DNA of 64,000 nucleotides from Apostichopus japonicus (GCF_037975245.1 NC_092565.1:3689999-3753998), one strand, 5' to 3'; positions 21,147 to 35,143 are shown, numbered from the stretch's first letter. The notes: generated from the sequence alone by a model not told the origin. Translations and numbers: made by a program.

Positions 21147-23355
21147 GAATTAAAATGTTCGTCTGAGTGTTGACGGTAAGATAATAATAGAACCGCCTCG
21201 CTGCGGGTAGGCGAAAACTTATCTGGTTCTGGTTTAACCCTGGATGCTGAGGCACAATGTGTTATTCGCTTCCACCAGTGAGTTTGCCCCACGTTTCGAA
21301 TCAAGTTTCTGTTGATTACTTTGTGTGGATTGCCCGGTTATAGAGCAGTAGAGTGAAAAATTGCATGCTCTTCACTACACTCGTTGGTGTAAGGTGCTGA
21401 ATCGACGCTAATGTCTGGTTTTGTGTGCTGTCGCGATGTAACCAAATAGCCTACTGACAACGTAAAGCATCCTGAACCATTAATTTATTGGGTTCAAGGT
21501 TACATAGTTTACCGTCGCTTCGTCGTATCCTTACGTTAGAACTATGTAGGATAACAATGAAGGTCCAGCGAAGGACGTGCCCTTGATCTCCTGACCTAGA
21601 AATAATTGGCACAATGGCTCACCTAAGATTGAATTTTTATATGATTAGCTCACTATAACGAAACAGCTGAGACGCGGAATCCGCTTGGCCTTTTTACATA
21701 TCTACATATTGCGACATAACAGCCTGAGTTAGTGAAACGTGTTAATGGAACCTAAATAGCTTTAGCAGATGAAGTAGTATGCGATATTTTTTCGTACACA
21801 ACCCTTCGTCAATCCCAGCGATAGTTAAGCAGTCAATAGTAAAGCTTGTTGATCGACACGAAAGGTTATTATGGCTTGTTCCTTTAATTCACAAAAACGA
21901 GCGTAAGCAGATATTCCCCCTTGTGCACATACTGTGTACATTTTTTAGTAAACTCTTTCCAGAAGGCTTATTCATCATATAATGGTAAGTTGTTTGTGCA
22001 AAGTTAAATATAAAATATGTGATACATGTAATTTTATGCACGTCCAATTTAACTTTAAGCAAATTCATTGGTAGCAGTTGCGCGAGTTACATTTTCGCGC
22101 ATAGTGGGTGAAGCTTCCTTACATAATAAGCTAGATTTTGCCATCAATATTTTAAGTATTTCAACAAAAATATTGATGAAGCTCTAATTAATTGTGTAGA
22201 AGTATCTTCACTAGAATCAATGGTGCCCTTTCTTAGTTTCAGTTCCAATTGTGAAGCAATCTAGCTTACCTAGGCCTAGGCTACTTAAAATAGTGGAATG
22301 CATAATTTGAAAATAACTGCAGTGACCTCAAATGACTTACGTGTACTATCCTTTGCTTTATTACAACTGTGGCAAGCAATACATTGAATAAAGTCTAGAA
22401 AATCATATCTAGGATAGACTAGGCTAGACCTATTTTTCATTCTTTATAGGCCGTGGCTGTTCTTACGACTAGTCGTAACAATTATTTATAAACTATTCTT
22501 ACGACATCGGCGAATTCAAAGTAAATAAAGCAACTGCGCATGTAGTAGGGGTAACCCTAACTCTAACCCTCAATCCAACCCTAACCTTGAACCTAACCCT
22601 AACTGGAAATTATTGTTACTCCTGGTCGTAAAAATAGTACTCCTAGTCGTAAGAATAGCCACTTTGTTCTTTATATTGCACACAATGAACATATTGAACT
22701 GATATAAATAGGCTGGTGCAAAAAAAGTTACTGGCTTGTGAGGATATGGCTCTGACTTAATATTGTTTTTGGTAAGAAACACATTGAGAGGCTTGCTAGC
22801 ACAATTAAAGTTGGCCTTTCATTCCATTGATGTTGCAAATTGTGAAATTTTTAAAAGAGTAACGTACGAGGTAATGTGACATCGGCACTTAAACTGTACT
22901 TGGAATTGCATCCTGTTATGATGCAGAACCTTCCATGAGGGTTGAACCATGACCCACCAGAGCCCCACTACTCAAATCGATGCTTAGAATGCATGAGAGC
23001 TAGTTTGGACTATGGACATCGGCAACTATTGGCAATGTCTATGACAAAGGGACCATGAGAATCACAACCCACTTTTGGTTACTCCACTAAGTTTGCAGAC
23101 TGTCAGTTTACCACATATCAAAATACCTCCTTGAAGTTTAATTTTAATTTCACATGACTGTACCAAGCTGCTGTCCACTTGCTCGTTCCACTATGTACTT
23201 GTTATACAGTAATAGTAATCTGGTTCTTGGCCTGTGTTTACTTTCCCACTTACACTGTTTACAAGGAAGAATATTTATAGAGTCAGGTACAATATCTTTT
23301 CCAGTCATGATAGCACCCTTTCATATTTCTTCCTACATGTTAAGCCGAGATAATC
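21147..23355. other. Divergent intergenic region between the polyamine oxidase and UVSSA
   Basis: The two genes point away from each other, so promoters or 5' UTRs of both should lie here. No TATA box or other core element could be singled out. A telomere-like-repeat MITE occupies 22449-22666. The rest shows nothing recognisable. Whether upstream non-coding exons exist cannot be told from sequence alone. Confidence 0.5.
22449..22666. mobile_element. Mutator-like MITE carrying telomere-like repeats
   Basis: The left end contains GTGGCTGTTCTTACGACTAG. The right end, reverse-complemented, contains GTGGCTATTCTTACGACTAG: 19 of 20 match. TTCTTTATA stands directly on both sides (22440-22448 and 22667-22675), a 9-bp target duplication as in Mutator-like elements. 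The interior at about 22552-22606 holds degenerate CCCTAA-type units (TAACCCTAACTCTAACCCT and similar). Confidence 0.8.
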
Positions 23356-26300
23356 ATGGCCTCTCAACAGCGGGACCAGAAAAGTTCCTACCAATTGGAC
23401 CATCAACTGTTAGTTGAGTTGGCAAATTTAGTGGAGGAGTTGACGACAACAGGAGAGACAACCCTTGATGTAGAGAGCATGAGAAAGCTGAAGAAAATAT
23501 GCAAGTAAGTTTCTAGCAGATTGCAGTGATGAATTTGTAAAGTTGAAACAGTGTGTCTGAGAAAGCCATGCTGTATATGCATTGTGTGAGAGATGAAATA
23601 TATTTGAATGTGTTATTGTTAAAGACAACTTGGATGGTCAATACAAATTTTAGACAAAGCTTTCACTCCCACCCCCCCTCCCCCTTCCTCCTTCCCACTT
23701 CAAGAATCTATCTGTTCATAAAGCTGTTCCTAAATGTAGGAAGTATTACTCAAATTAAGACCAACTACCAACATTGTGTTCATTTGTTCATCTTTTTGCA
23801 GAAAATCTGATGGTTATGTTGACTATGCTCACAAACAGCTTATGAGTCAGCTTGAACAAGAACATGCTGAAATAAGACTGTCCACCTTCCAAGTCATGAA
23901 CGAGCTCTTTCAACGTTCACATTCATTCCGGGAGTTGTTGGTTGCTGAGATGCAAGAATTTCTCCTCTTAACCGTTGAGACAGATGTGGATTTTCCTCTT
24001 CCACCTCCCAAGGCTGCTGCTGAGTTGCTTAAACAGCAGACCCTTGTGGCTATTGCAGATTGGAATTCCAAATTTGGAAAGGCTTACAAAAAATTGGGTG
24101 TTGGGTATAACTTTCTGAAGCATTGTAAAAAGGTATGAAAAAAAAGATCCATGTTTTCGCAACTTTTCACATTAAGTTTATATTCCATCCTTGTATAAAG
24201 AAATTAGCAGTGGTGTAATTTTGAGTAAGTTCGGTGGTGGTTGGGGGTGGGGGGGTTGTGGGGAGGAGGGCTGGATCACCCTCAGTTAGACATTTCATTC
24301 TTCTTTCTCCCAAAAGAATCAGAGATGGTGCAAAATATGTAACAAAGCCTTATTTATCAGTAAGTAAATACAGTAGGCACACGCTAAAATCAGATATGCC
24401 TAGCCAAGTACAGTTATGGGAAGCAATTTCAATCAAAATTCTCATCAAAACCTCGACAAATACAACAGGGATGTGTTAACAAGAATGATCGTTTAACATT
24501 TCTTGTTCAGCTTGAAATTTGTTCATGTTGGCGCTATACAGGAAAGAGCAAGGACTCCAGCTTAAAATTGCAAAATTTGGAGTTGAGAACAAACCACTTC
24601 TGCTGTCTTCTTAAAGGCATCACTGTTTTTTGACACAGCAATAAATTACAACGCATGTTTTAGCCTGTGTAATACCCTTTTCTGTAATATGTTAAATGTA
24701 ATTACCCCACTCCTGTCCAAACTCCCTTCTTTTGAAGAAAGATCACATGGTTAAGGCTGGTTAGCTTTAATTTCTGTGTTAAAAAGAGGAGTGGTGTAGT
24801 GATGCAGATGTGTTTGGGTGTTGGGGGAGGGGCCAGATGCTGTTCTGAAACAGATCCCATAAAGAAGCTTCACAAATTAGAGCAGATACTATTGGGTAAA
24901 ATTGCAAGATTGGAGTAGAGAACTGCCTCTGCTCTCTAAATAAGGCTTCACTGTTTTTGGCACAGCAATAGATGTCAATGCATGTCTTTGTCAAGTGTAT
25001 AAAGACTTTTTTGTAATTTCCCATTGTTGTCCCTTTCTTTCTTAAATATGACTATCAATATTGGATGGTCAAGGCTGGTCAGCTTTACTTTCTGTGTAAC
25101 GAAGATGACTAGTGTAGCGATGGCAGATGTGTTTGGGCCGGGGGAGGAGGAGGGGGAAGATGCTGTTCTGACTCAGATCCCACAAAGGTGTTGCAAAATG
25201 ACACTTTACATGCATAGAGTCATGATGTGAAATGCTAATTATGCCTCTGCCCTATTGTATGTTTAACTGCTCATCAGTGTTGTTCTTTTGTTACTCTTTT
25301 CAAACATATTAAGTGGACATTGAAATGAATTATGATCAAACTATATTTCCAGATCAATTTTGACAGCATACTTGTAACATTGGAAGCTGAGAGGGAGCAA
25401 GAAAGGAACAGGGCAGAGCAAGAAGAAAGAAAGAGACAAGAGAGGTTTTCTCAAGCTGTACAAGAAATGACAGGTTTGTTTTCTGAAAATTAATAAAATT
25501 TCATAACAATATTTAGTATATTATTCACAATGAACTGTAGACGTTTCAATTTCGATTTCTCTTTACATTGTGATATTTTTATGATTGCTTTTTTTTCTTT
25601 TACTACTACTTAATTTAATAAAAAAATGAGATAAATCCCAAGCGCCATCCTTGCTGTACATTATTAAGACACTCACCTGGAACAATGCCCACAAAAGCTG
25701 AGGATATCATTATCAGCTCCCATAAAATTTCCAGTGTAATGTCATGGATGACCAAACGGTGAAATATCTTAGCCAATTTTACTTTTGTTCTGTTATTCAT
25801 GTTTGCAGTGTGAAAGCAAAACATTAATTTTTAATATAAACAAAACAGTAGAATAGTTCTCTTTTCAGACATTTCTGCAAAATTAAATTGCCAAACAATA
25901 TTTGTATCAAGTTTTTTTTGTGAATAATGAAAGTAATGAAATGAAGTAAGAGCATTAAATATGATCACAGTTGTCTTGTTTCAGTGATTTCATTCTTGGA
26001 CTCCCATCCCTGCTTTACAAGAATGTTTGAAAACCTTACTCTACAGATACTCTCTTAGCAAAAATTTAAGTTTTACAGAAATAGCAATTGTGGGTTGTCA
26101 TACTTTATTTCAGTAGTATCTCCCTTAATATATCAAGATGGATGAATGCTTCCAAAATGTCTAATATAACATATCATATCTTTTTCTTTTACAGAAATAA
26201 TTCCTGAAATTGATAAATGTTTGCAAGAGACGGAATCGTGCTACAATATTTTATTTCCAAAGAATTCGTTTTTCATGGATACAGAATCACCTATGGTATC

Positions 26301-29300
26301 AAGTGAAAAAAGTGAAGATAAGCGGGACTACTCTGTAAGTATGTCCGGTCAAAGGTCAGATACATCACATTCTTCGAACCCCACTGCTGATGTGAACAAG
26401 CATTTAGAGAATGGGGACGTCGGTAGTCAACGGAACACTGAGAAATTGTCCGCGGAGGATACTAAGACGTCTATGGATTCAGAGGCAGGCTTGACGCCAG
26501 AGGGAGACCTCGCCTCTACATCTAGTTGTCAGCAGTCGGAACCGAAACAAGGCTCAGGAGGATGTGATATAAATCCCGAGGAATCGTTGTGCAATACTGA
26601 GGAGAAAGAAGGAATTAATGTAGGACATGCTGGGAAAGCATCGACATCAGGAACAATAGATAGTGGTGGGAAGGAGAATGATGCAGTTACTTACAGAGGC
26701 AGTAAATATACCAAAGGTGATCGGGACATTGATGAAGGGCAGGAGGAAGGAGATGCAAGTGAGGATGAGTTGGAAGATGAAGAGGAGGATGAGGAGGAGG
26801 AGGAGGAGGAGGAGGATGATGATGCACAAAGCGATCAGATGCAGTCTCATGGAGTCAGATCTTTCATTCAAAACATCAGTATTGACATCGAAATACCAAC
26901 AGGTGAGCTCAAAATGATTGTTGATGATTGAGAGCAGTGGTCCACAAACCGTGGGTTATGCCCTTACCTGAGGGTTATTTCCCCTTCCTGTGGGTTATGC
27001 CCTTACCTGTGGGTTATTTCCCCTTCCTGTGGGTTATGCCCCTACCTGTGGGTTATGCCCTTACCTGTGGGTTATGCCTTACCTGCGGCTTGTGGGGAAA
27101 TATTTGTTGCACCGCCAGAACTTTCAAGAAAGATTGTAAAATTGACAAAGATTTTCTGTGGGATTTTATCACAGGAAATCTTAATCACAGTCTCATACAG
27201 TAATTAAAACACATGTCTGTAAAAGTTTCATGAACAACGATGTTCCTCTTAATTTCGTCCAAGTTTGTCAAGGTGTGTCACATTTCATGTGCAGAGTTTG
27301 CTTTCTGGGTTTCTGCCATTCTGTGGTGATAGGATTGATGAGTTAGTGTGTCAAGAATGGTTCATCATTTGTAATCTGAGTAACCTATTTCATTAACAGT
27401 GTGGAAACCATGTGCCTAAGCTTTATCAAAGTAGCAATGCTCACTTGTGTTTAAGTGCATTATTTGACAATATTGTGATATTTAGCTGTGAAAGTTTAAC
27501 AGTTTTCATGTATTGTTTAATAGCGGTTACACAGGTAATACAGAGCACAAAACGTTAGAGAAATTCAAAAGTTCAAAGGTTCCTTAACATTTGTAAGAAA
27601 ACTAAGTATAATGTCATGTGTTATTTAAAAGAGACATAAGGAGTTAATTGTGAGGTAAGTCATTATTTCTGAATATTATTATATATAAACTTGACACATT
27701 CTGCTATCTACTGAGTTTTGACATCATAGATTCGGACACTCTAGTTAACAGATACATATCTTCTTGTTGTTTCAGAGGGTGTGATGCTGGTGGAAGATGA
27801 CAACAACACAGATCTCTTAAGTGCTCTAGATGATGCCAAAAGACTATTGGATTCAAAATACATGAAGCAAGTCCAGTCTTGGATTGAGGTATGTAGCTCA
27901 TGCTGGCTACAGTTAGTTGTGTTACCAGATAAGAAATAAAAGGAAAGTGAGAATGGAAACAAATGGGACAAATGTTGAGCCATCGCGTAATAATTACCAT
28001 GTAGAACAACTTTCCAGTGTACTCGTAGTGATGCGTGTCCAGATTGTTTAGAAAAGCATTCCAAACAGGCTAAGAGAGTAGAATAATGTGAAGGCACATC
28101 CTTTTGGTTTAAAATTTATAAACATAAATTAATCGATGGGAACATTATTTTCAGATACACCTTAAAATGAATCTTTTGTCCCTGTTTGGTAACCTTTAAA
28201 CATCCTGATTTATTTCACCTGTTTACAGTCATTCAAGAAAGCCAATAAAACTGAGACTGACTTCTTTAAGAAATGTGTCGATATGCACAGCTCTCTAACT
28301 GAGGCCCTTGAGAAGTACAATGACCTCAAAATAAAGAGAAAGCCTAGGACGAGACGAGTAGAGAGTGCAGCACCAGACAGTGACGATGAATTTGAAGATG
28401 TACCAGAGAAAGAGGGTTACGAACCATTCATCGAGGAATCTAGGAGAGCGGAGTATGGTATGCTAACTGTGATCTATTGGTCCGTATTCTTTATCATACG
28501 TTTTGTTCCAAAACCCCACTCAAAAACAGCAAACCGTGTTTGCTACAGAAATTACAGTAAGATACTCTCATGTTGGTTCGTAATAGTTCCTCAGTTTATT
28601 AGATGAAACATCAGATGGCCATTTTCACTAGTGACTTATTATGCTAGTTATAAATTACATTAGTTAAACATTACATTAGATACTCATTGAACTAGTGACT
28701 CAGTTTAAAAGTTACAGGGCGTGACAATAGTTTAGCCCTGGTCATTGGTCAGTTGTCACACCCGAACACCCAAGTGTGCCTAATTCAAGCAGTTCCTCCT
28801 GGGGCGCTACAGTGCACCCCTGATGGACTTCCCATCAGTTGCAGTCACAGACAGGTGCACACAACTAAAATTTACAAGTTACCTCACATGTCTCCATTTC
28901 TACACCTCCGGGGGTGAAGTGATCCAATGGAGCTTAAGTGCCTTTCCCAATTGCCATAACATAATGAATTGACCAGGAATCAAATATACCTGAAATGCTT
29001 AGATCACATTGCCATAGCCATTTGATCACAACACCTTCTCTCCAGCAATGCCCTCTCATTACACTAGTCACTCATAAAGTACTAATTACTCAATGAGTAC
29101 AAGAATAACTCATAACAGTTCATGTAGAAGAAATTAAATCAGAAGAGAGAAAAGCAGTGAGAGATAAATTCTAATCAATGATTATTCTGAAGTAACACGA
29201 TATCATTTTAAAGCCAATTGCTATGAAACTGTTTGTCTGCAGGACTACCTCCACTGGCACAAAAGACATCCTCTTCATCTAAACATATGGCTGCATCGTC

Positions 29301-32300
29301 TTTAGCATCTTCATCATCATCATCATCTGGATTCACCCCTCAACCAACTGAGAGACATCACTTGGACTGGCATCCATTACTCAGCTGTGAACATGACCCC
29401 AGAGACCCAACCTCTCGGGCGGCTACTCTTGCTGTATGGGATAAAGAAACGAAAGCTACATCTACAGGGTATTACTTCAGCACTTTCTTATTGGAATTCA
29501 TGGCTTTCAAACAGACCACATTTCCTTATCCTTAAAATTGCCACATTTATGCTTGCTGCCATTTAGAGATTATTGCATTAGTCAAATACGACTGCTAGGT
29601 AATTGCTGAAAAATATTTCTGCAGTGTTAGGTGTAAACCACCAATTTGTTTTAATAGGCATGTTTTAATACGTTTTTAAACGGTTGGGGAATACTTGTGA
29701 ATGTCTACCAACTTTCATGTCATTATTTTTCAGTTTTTTCAAATTTTGAATTTGTTATGAAACCTTGAATTCTGAGTACACAGCTAAATGGAATAATTGT
29801 TACGTATCACAGTAATTCAAGGGTAAAATGTTGGCTTCTGGACACCGAAAATTTATTATTAAACCTTCATGGTCTTGTTTTCAGTTCTACACTCTTTGCA
29901 TCCATCTCTCTATACTTTGTGTGTCTTTTACAGTACCTGCGTATTAACAATCTTTTAAAACTCCCTTAAGAAGAAATCCTGATGTATGGAATCCAATGTA
30001 TTAGGTGTTCTATCCACCTCACCTGCACAAGTTTTACAATATTGAACCTGCACACTATTGTTATCTGCATGATATGTTTCACTAAACCAGTACAATTTAC
30101 CCCGTATAACTTTGTTTTATCTAGTTTTGACAGTTTATTAATTTATATCATTCTTTCACAACAGAACCAAGAGACCAAACTTGAACCAGGAAGGAGATGG
30201 AACTGATGTTAACAAATCCGATGCTATCCCTCCCACAAAAGTCAAGAAGGAGGAAGGCCAAGGTTTATTAGCTCGTGCTCCGTTCATACCATATGGGGTT
30301 GACCTGGAGCACTGGGATAATCCTGGGGCTGTGAAAGCTCCTGTGGTGCTCAGGTAAATAAATCAAATGATCAGTAAAGTTGAAGCAGAATTCTCATGGC
30401 GATGTATCTGTCTGTCTGTCTAGCTACTTATCTGTCTGTCTGTCTGTAGGTCTATCTATATATCTAGCTATTTTTATGTCTATCTATCTGTCTGGGTGTC
30501 TGTCAACATCAGATCAAATTCTGTTGCTCACAGCTGATTTCCACTATCCCAATGAAAGTTGTTCAAGACTTCAAGTTGTTGACCATGACATTGGTCTCAA
30601 TAGTGTTGACAACAAAAGTAGTTTGAATGTTTTTGGGAGTCAAGGTTGGTGCACATATGAAATCCTTTAAAGTTTTCTCTGTTGGTTAGACAATGAGTCA
30701 GAGGTCATCTTGAGCATGTCACAGTGAAAACATGACATAGGTTCCAATAGGAACATGCTACGAAGAGCAACAGTATCTCAAAGTGTGTTAATATCTAATA
30801 CTGGTATACAATGGAATTATGGTTTTCTTCCATTGTTTGTAACCCATGCTATGTGGCTCAAAGTCTGCAAAATAAATTCATCTACAAAAACATCACTGAT
30901 GTTCTCGTTTTAGTTTGATATTCTCATCCAGTTGAGACCAACTAGTTGCATTATACCTTTGGTAGCTATTGGTAATAGGTAAACAATAAAACAACTATAC
31001 GAAATTGTATTTTGCTGAAAGTCATTTTTCCGCTATAACATGCAAATCCAATCCTTCTTTTCAAAATATGAAAATTAGAACTGTTTCTGAATGTCTTCAA
31101 CATCCAAGGTACAGATTTAATTTAATTATTAATTGAATTTGTGGGTTTGTCTTTACAGACCACAAACTGACAATAGAATCTGGACATCAAACTCCCTTGG
31201 GGATGAACTTGTACTTGAGGTATGTATACAAATTTTGGGAAATTGGTTTGACTTAAAGAAATGTACTGTATCAACACATTGAAAGCTTCAGAATTTCCTT
31301 TTGATTATGTTCATTTTTATTTTGAGACTAAAATCTCTTTGCAAGGCAGTTTAAACTTTACTTCACATATTTGAGGTTACAGTCGAAATTTTGAAAATGT
31401 CTGATTTTCTACTTTATAAAACTTGGTAAAGAGTGAGTCCTTAAAACAATGCAATTATACTGTTTAAAGTGATATGATTTGTAGTATTTGCATAGTTTAG
31501 TATTTGCATAGTGTAGTCATAGAAACAGTCCTGCAGCCTGTCTTGATAGTACCTGTTTCTTTCGCATTGGTTTTGTAATGGTTGTCATGGTGACGTAGTT
31601 GTTCCATAATATCTTTGTTTTCTGTTTTGCAGAGTGCAAAAGAGCACCTTACCAGAAGAGTATTCAGCTTCACCGGGTCGTTCGTTCCCGTCAAGTGGAA
31701 GTGTCGAGCCCCGCTGTCATCGGGGCAGCTTTGCGAAAGAATGGATAGGTTAAAGGTCAGCTTCAAAGAGACTCAAATTGAGAAGTTGTTTCATATCTTC
31801 AAGAAAAATTTGGGATGGATAGGCAATGTTACATATATTTTAAAGTCAAAAGTATTCAACACTGGTAGTTGAAAACTCAACTTCAATATCTTTGCCCTAA
31901 ATGGAGGTATTGTTCATTGAATATGACTTATTTTGACCGGCTTTTATGTTCCTTTAATCAATTCCTTGTTGATTTATTTTGAATATTTGCTCGGCAAATT
32001 TGATAAATTTTGAATATTTCTTCAGCTTGCAATATTCTTTGCAATATCATTATACAATGATTTAAACGTTATAAAGAGGCAAACAAAAACACTTTTGCTC
32101 TCAATTGCCCTGATTACATCATTCACTCTTGTGTTGCCAGATGCATTCATGAAAATTACTACCAAACTTCATATATTTGCCATACAAAATTCTATGAGGA
32201 TGTGATTCGATGCAGATAATATCCAGCAATTCTGTTAAGCCATCAACTTCAGGCACCCGAAGATCCCTTTATTTAAGCATGTTTTAGTTAAATCTTAGGA

Positions 32301-34671
32301 ATATACCAATATCTGTCTCACAACCATTAAAAAACGCTCAGAAAGTTGAAAGAAACTCATCTCATAAACCCATCCTGCCCCAACCCCATCACTTCTCATT
32401 CCCCGACATATTGTCACTTACACTTTATTATAGAAGTATTAATGAAAGGAATTCTCCTTTATTGCATTGATGATCCATCCTCCTTTTAATTAAACTAAAA
32501 GCTTTTTAACTAAAGGCCCTTTATATGTCATATGGTACGTCCGTTATCATACCTATCATCATCCGCAGTAAATGAAGTCATAACTAGAGTAACTTTATGG
32601 TAAAATGTACTATGAGTTGTGCACTCATTCACATTTTAACTTTTATAAAATTTAACACCTGGTCTGAAATAGGCAAACCTATTCATAGCATCTTTTCGGT
32701 TTAACCACCAGTGCCCTTTCCATGGTACGGTAATTCCACGAAATGAAGACGGGACGCCCTCTAATCCCATCGACGATACCAAAGTAAAAGTTGAAGATGA
32801 TACAGCGCCACCAGAAGAAGAGAGTGTCCCAGTGCTTCCGTCCATTGAAAGTAAATATTTGGTTGAAAAGTTTTGTACAATAAATTTGTCAAAGCTCAAG
32901 AGATTACAATGGTTCGGTTGTGGAAGCTTAGATAACCTTGTAATGCCTCACCTGTCTCTGTATTGTGTCTTCCTCCTCCTACTTGACACCAAACAATGAG
33001 GCTTAAGGTCAAAGACTTCAGCTGGTATACGGTTTGTTTAGCCTGTCCAATACCTTTGCATTCTGTGTTATGCGTATGTGGCTGCACTTACAGACGCTAT
33101 TCATGTCATGTATGAAAATCAACCTGTATTGACATCTTCCAATGCGATTTTAATATACACAGCTGCAATTATTAAAAAGGGCCAAACATCGTAATGTGAA
33201 TGAAGGGAACACACAGGAGGCACTTTCACACATTATTTTATCCAATTAATACCAGAATCATTCAGTAAACTTCATTGCATGTCAGAAGCTGGCAAAAAAA
33301 TTTCCTTACTTTGAGAATTTTGACTTAAGGACTTTCTTTACATACAAGTACCAATCTCTCTCATTCTGGTTGAGTCTGATGAAACCATCAATGTAAGCAC
33401 ACATTGTTGAAGGGGAAAAAATACATCATAGACCAAAACAAGAAAGAGTGATAATCATTACTATTCGTACTCATAGTGTTGCAAAGTTACTGTACCCCAT
33501 CCTTCTACCTATTTGTATAGGCTACTGCAACAAGTATGTGACACCCAAGCCGGCCAGACAAAGAAAAATTTGTCATTCGTCCTGGATGAAGCTGCTCGTC
33601 CAAAATAGCCAATTTACCCTTGAAAACTACATTGGACTTTAACAAACCAGGTTTCAGATTTATTTGGCTGATGATTTTTGCCCTGTGGTTTTCTCCAATG
33701 GAATATGTGATTTCTTATTGACTCTGGTTTTCATAAACACAAGAATGTTTGTCCTCATTCAATTATTTGAATGTTTTTTTCGCTTTCGATGATCTTGATG
33801 AAATTGATTTGTGTGATGATTGTGATCGTATATTTTTGTCATAGCACCCTCTTCGAGTTGGCAGGACCCCGAACTGTTGAGAGACATCGAAGCCGCCACG
33901 GGGATGGATCTCACTGTGAAGAAAGGAAAGGGGAGAAAAGGTGGCCAAAAAGGAAAAGGAAAGAAGGGTAAGAAAGGTGCAAAAAAATATCCAGGACTCA
34001 CAGATCTTACCAAAAGGACAAACACCTCGCGTACAAGACTGGGGAAACAGGTTTTCAACAAGTAAGTTGATTAAACAAAAATAAAATTGAGAGCGAATTG
34101 CATGTATTAACACATTCTATGTGCAGTTGCTTCTTATGCTTGTGTCAAAGATTTTGTTCCCATCCTTAACTTGTATGCCATACCTCCTCTTTAGCCCCTC
34201 CCCTGTACCCTTCTCACCCCTGTACAACCTACCTGCAAAGATGGGGCAGAAGGCTGATGTTGTTGTTGGGTTTTTTATTTATTTTTTTATTTATAGTTGT
34301 TGACTGACATTTTGTATTATTTCAGTAATGCACTGTGACCATTTTTCTTTAAGGTGTAGACAAATCTCTGTCTCAGTTTGTACTTTCAATCAATTCTGTT
34401 GTATTTTTTGGGGTTCTTGTTTTATTTGTAATGTGCAGTTACTTGCATTATCAAAATACATAAATTGTTGGTTTAGCCAGTCTTAAGGTATAATAACAGA
34501 AGTGTATTTAACATTTCCTTACTGGAGATAAACTTTGACCTATCATTCTTCTTCTTCTTCTTTTGTAATAGATCGACCTTGAAGAGAGTCAATGCCAAGC
34601 TTTCAGCCTTGGACAACCGCAGGGTCCGAGACAAATTCTCCAATCAATTCCATTACGCCTTGTCTCAATGA
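23356..34671 (+). CDS. UVSSA: UV-stimulated scaffold protein A, 13 coding exons
   Basis: UVSSA works in transcription-coupled nucleotide excision repair: it binds stalled RNA polymerase II with CSA, stabilises CSB through USP7 and brings in TFIIH. Coding exons: 23356-23504, 23802-24132, 25353-25473, 26195-26902, 27776-27888, 28229-28457, 29243-29468, 30165-30353, 31159-31219, 31633-31755, 32712-32850, 33845-34061, 34572-34671. All phases agree; total 901 aa against about 709 in human. The N-terminal VHS-like domain (about 15-160) has VEELTTTGE and [12 protein letters not shown]. In [15 protein letters not shown]529, V532 and K535 fall at human F408, V411 (TFIIH p62 binding) and K414 (monoubiquitination). 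The C-terminal DUF2043 zinc finger C-x9-C-x7-C-x2-H spans 733-754, with [20 protein letters not shown] and [10 protein letters not shown] after it. The extra length is mostly exon 4 (residues 201-436), polar and acidic with a long D/E run, and a serine-rich stretch in exon 7. Exon 10's donor (GTCAGC) is weak. A possible poly(A) signal AATAAA lies at 34857. Confidence 0.96.
24574..25200. repeat. Tandem duplication of about 324 bp in UVSSA intron 2
   Basis: Copies at about 24574-24879 and 24899-25200 share, in order, AAATTGCAA.ATT.GGAGT, GACACAGCAATA/GGCACAGCAATA, GCATGT, GGTTAAGGCTGGTTAGCTTT/GGTCAAGGCTGGTCAGCTTT, GCAGATGTGTTTGGG, GATGCTGTTCTGA and CAGATCCCA. It is diverged and non-coding. Confidence 0.75.
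26942..27095. repeat. Tandem repeat of GTGGGTTATGCCCTTACCT type
   Basis: About seven imperfect copies of a 19-21-bp unit (GTGGGTTATGCCCTTACCT alternating with GTGGGTTATTTCCCCTTCCT) starting 40 bases after the exon 4 donor of UVSSA. The open frame across it is repeat-derived. Confidence 0.85.
28725..29045 (-). repeat. Possible decayed SINE in UVSSA intron 6
   Basis: On the minus strand, about 28890-29045 shows a degraded tRNA-like order (TGTGATCAAATGG.TATGG, GATTCCTGGTCAATTC, GGGAAAGGCACTTAAGC). The last of these resembles a segment often seen in animal SINE/Deu-like repeats. The match is from memory and by eye, so the class is uncertain. Confidence 0.3.
30405..30510. repeat. (TCTG)n/(TCTA)n microsatellite
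   Basis: Mixed TCTG and TCTA tetranucleotide repeat in UVSSA intron 8, just 50 bases after the exon 8 donor. The frame crossing it ([20 protein letters not shown]) is repeat-derived. Confidence 0.9.
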
Positions 34672-35143
34672 ATTCAAACCATCTTCAGTATGATTCGATA
34701 TGCCGATGAGGTATAAGAACGTTTCTGTGCAGTTCTGTTTTCGCAAGAAGAAAACCAATTTGCAACTCCCAAACTATATCTGAAATATGGATAGCGGGTA
34801 CTTTAGCGAGAGTTATGGTGATGGTATACGGTCGATCAATTCAAAGAGATATATTCAATAAAGCAGTCGAAAAGACAAACCGCAAGTCTGTTTTCGTGAA
34901 AATAGTACCAAAAGGAATCCATCTGGTGCTTGCAATATTGAGAGATGTGCGTGAAATAATAATTGTTTCACAATTCATTCTCTCTGGAATCGGTGGGAGA
35001 TTTGGCCAGGCCCAGGAGTAATCTGTCATTTCCTTTATGTTTATACCGGTTTCCATGCTGCACTTTTTGCCAAATTCAGTAAAGGTTTAAGTTTCAGCAA
35101 TGTTCTCTTCTAGGTATGAGAATTTTTATTTTTGGAAAAGAGC

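Noticed and set aside
22552-22606. Interstitial telomere tract as a sign of ancient chromosome fusion
   Set aside because: It is enclosed by terminal inverted repeats and a 9-bp target duplication, so transposition explains it.
26663-26917. Basic frame ([14 protein letters not shown]) overlapping UVSSA exon 4
   Set aside because: It is a shadow of the GAGGAGGAG codons that encode the acidic run of UVSSA in the correct frame.
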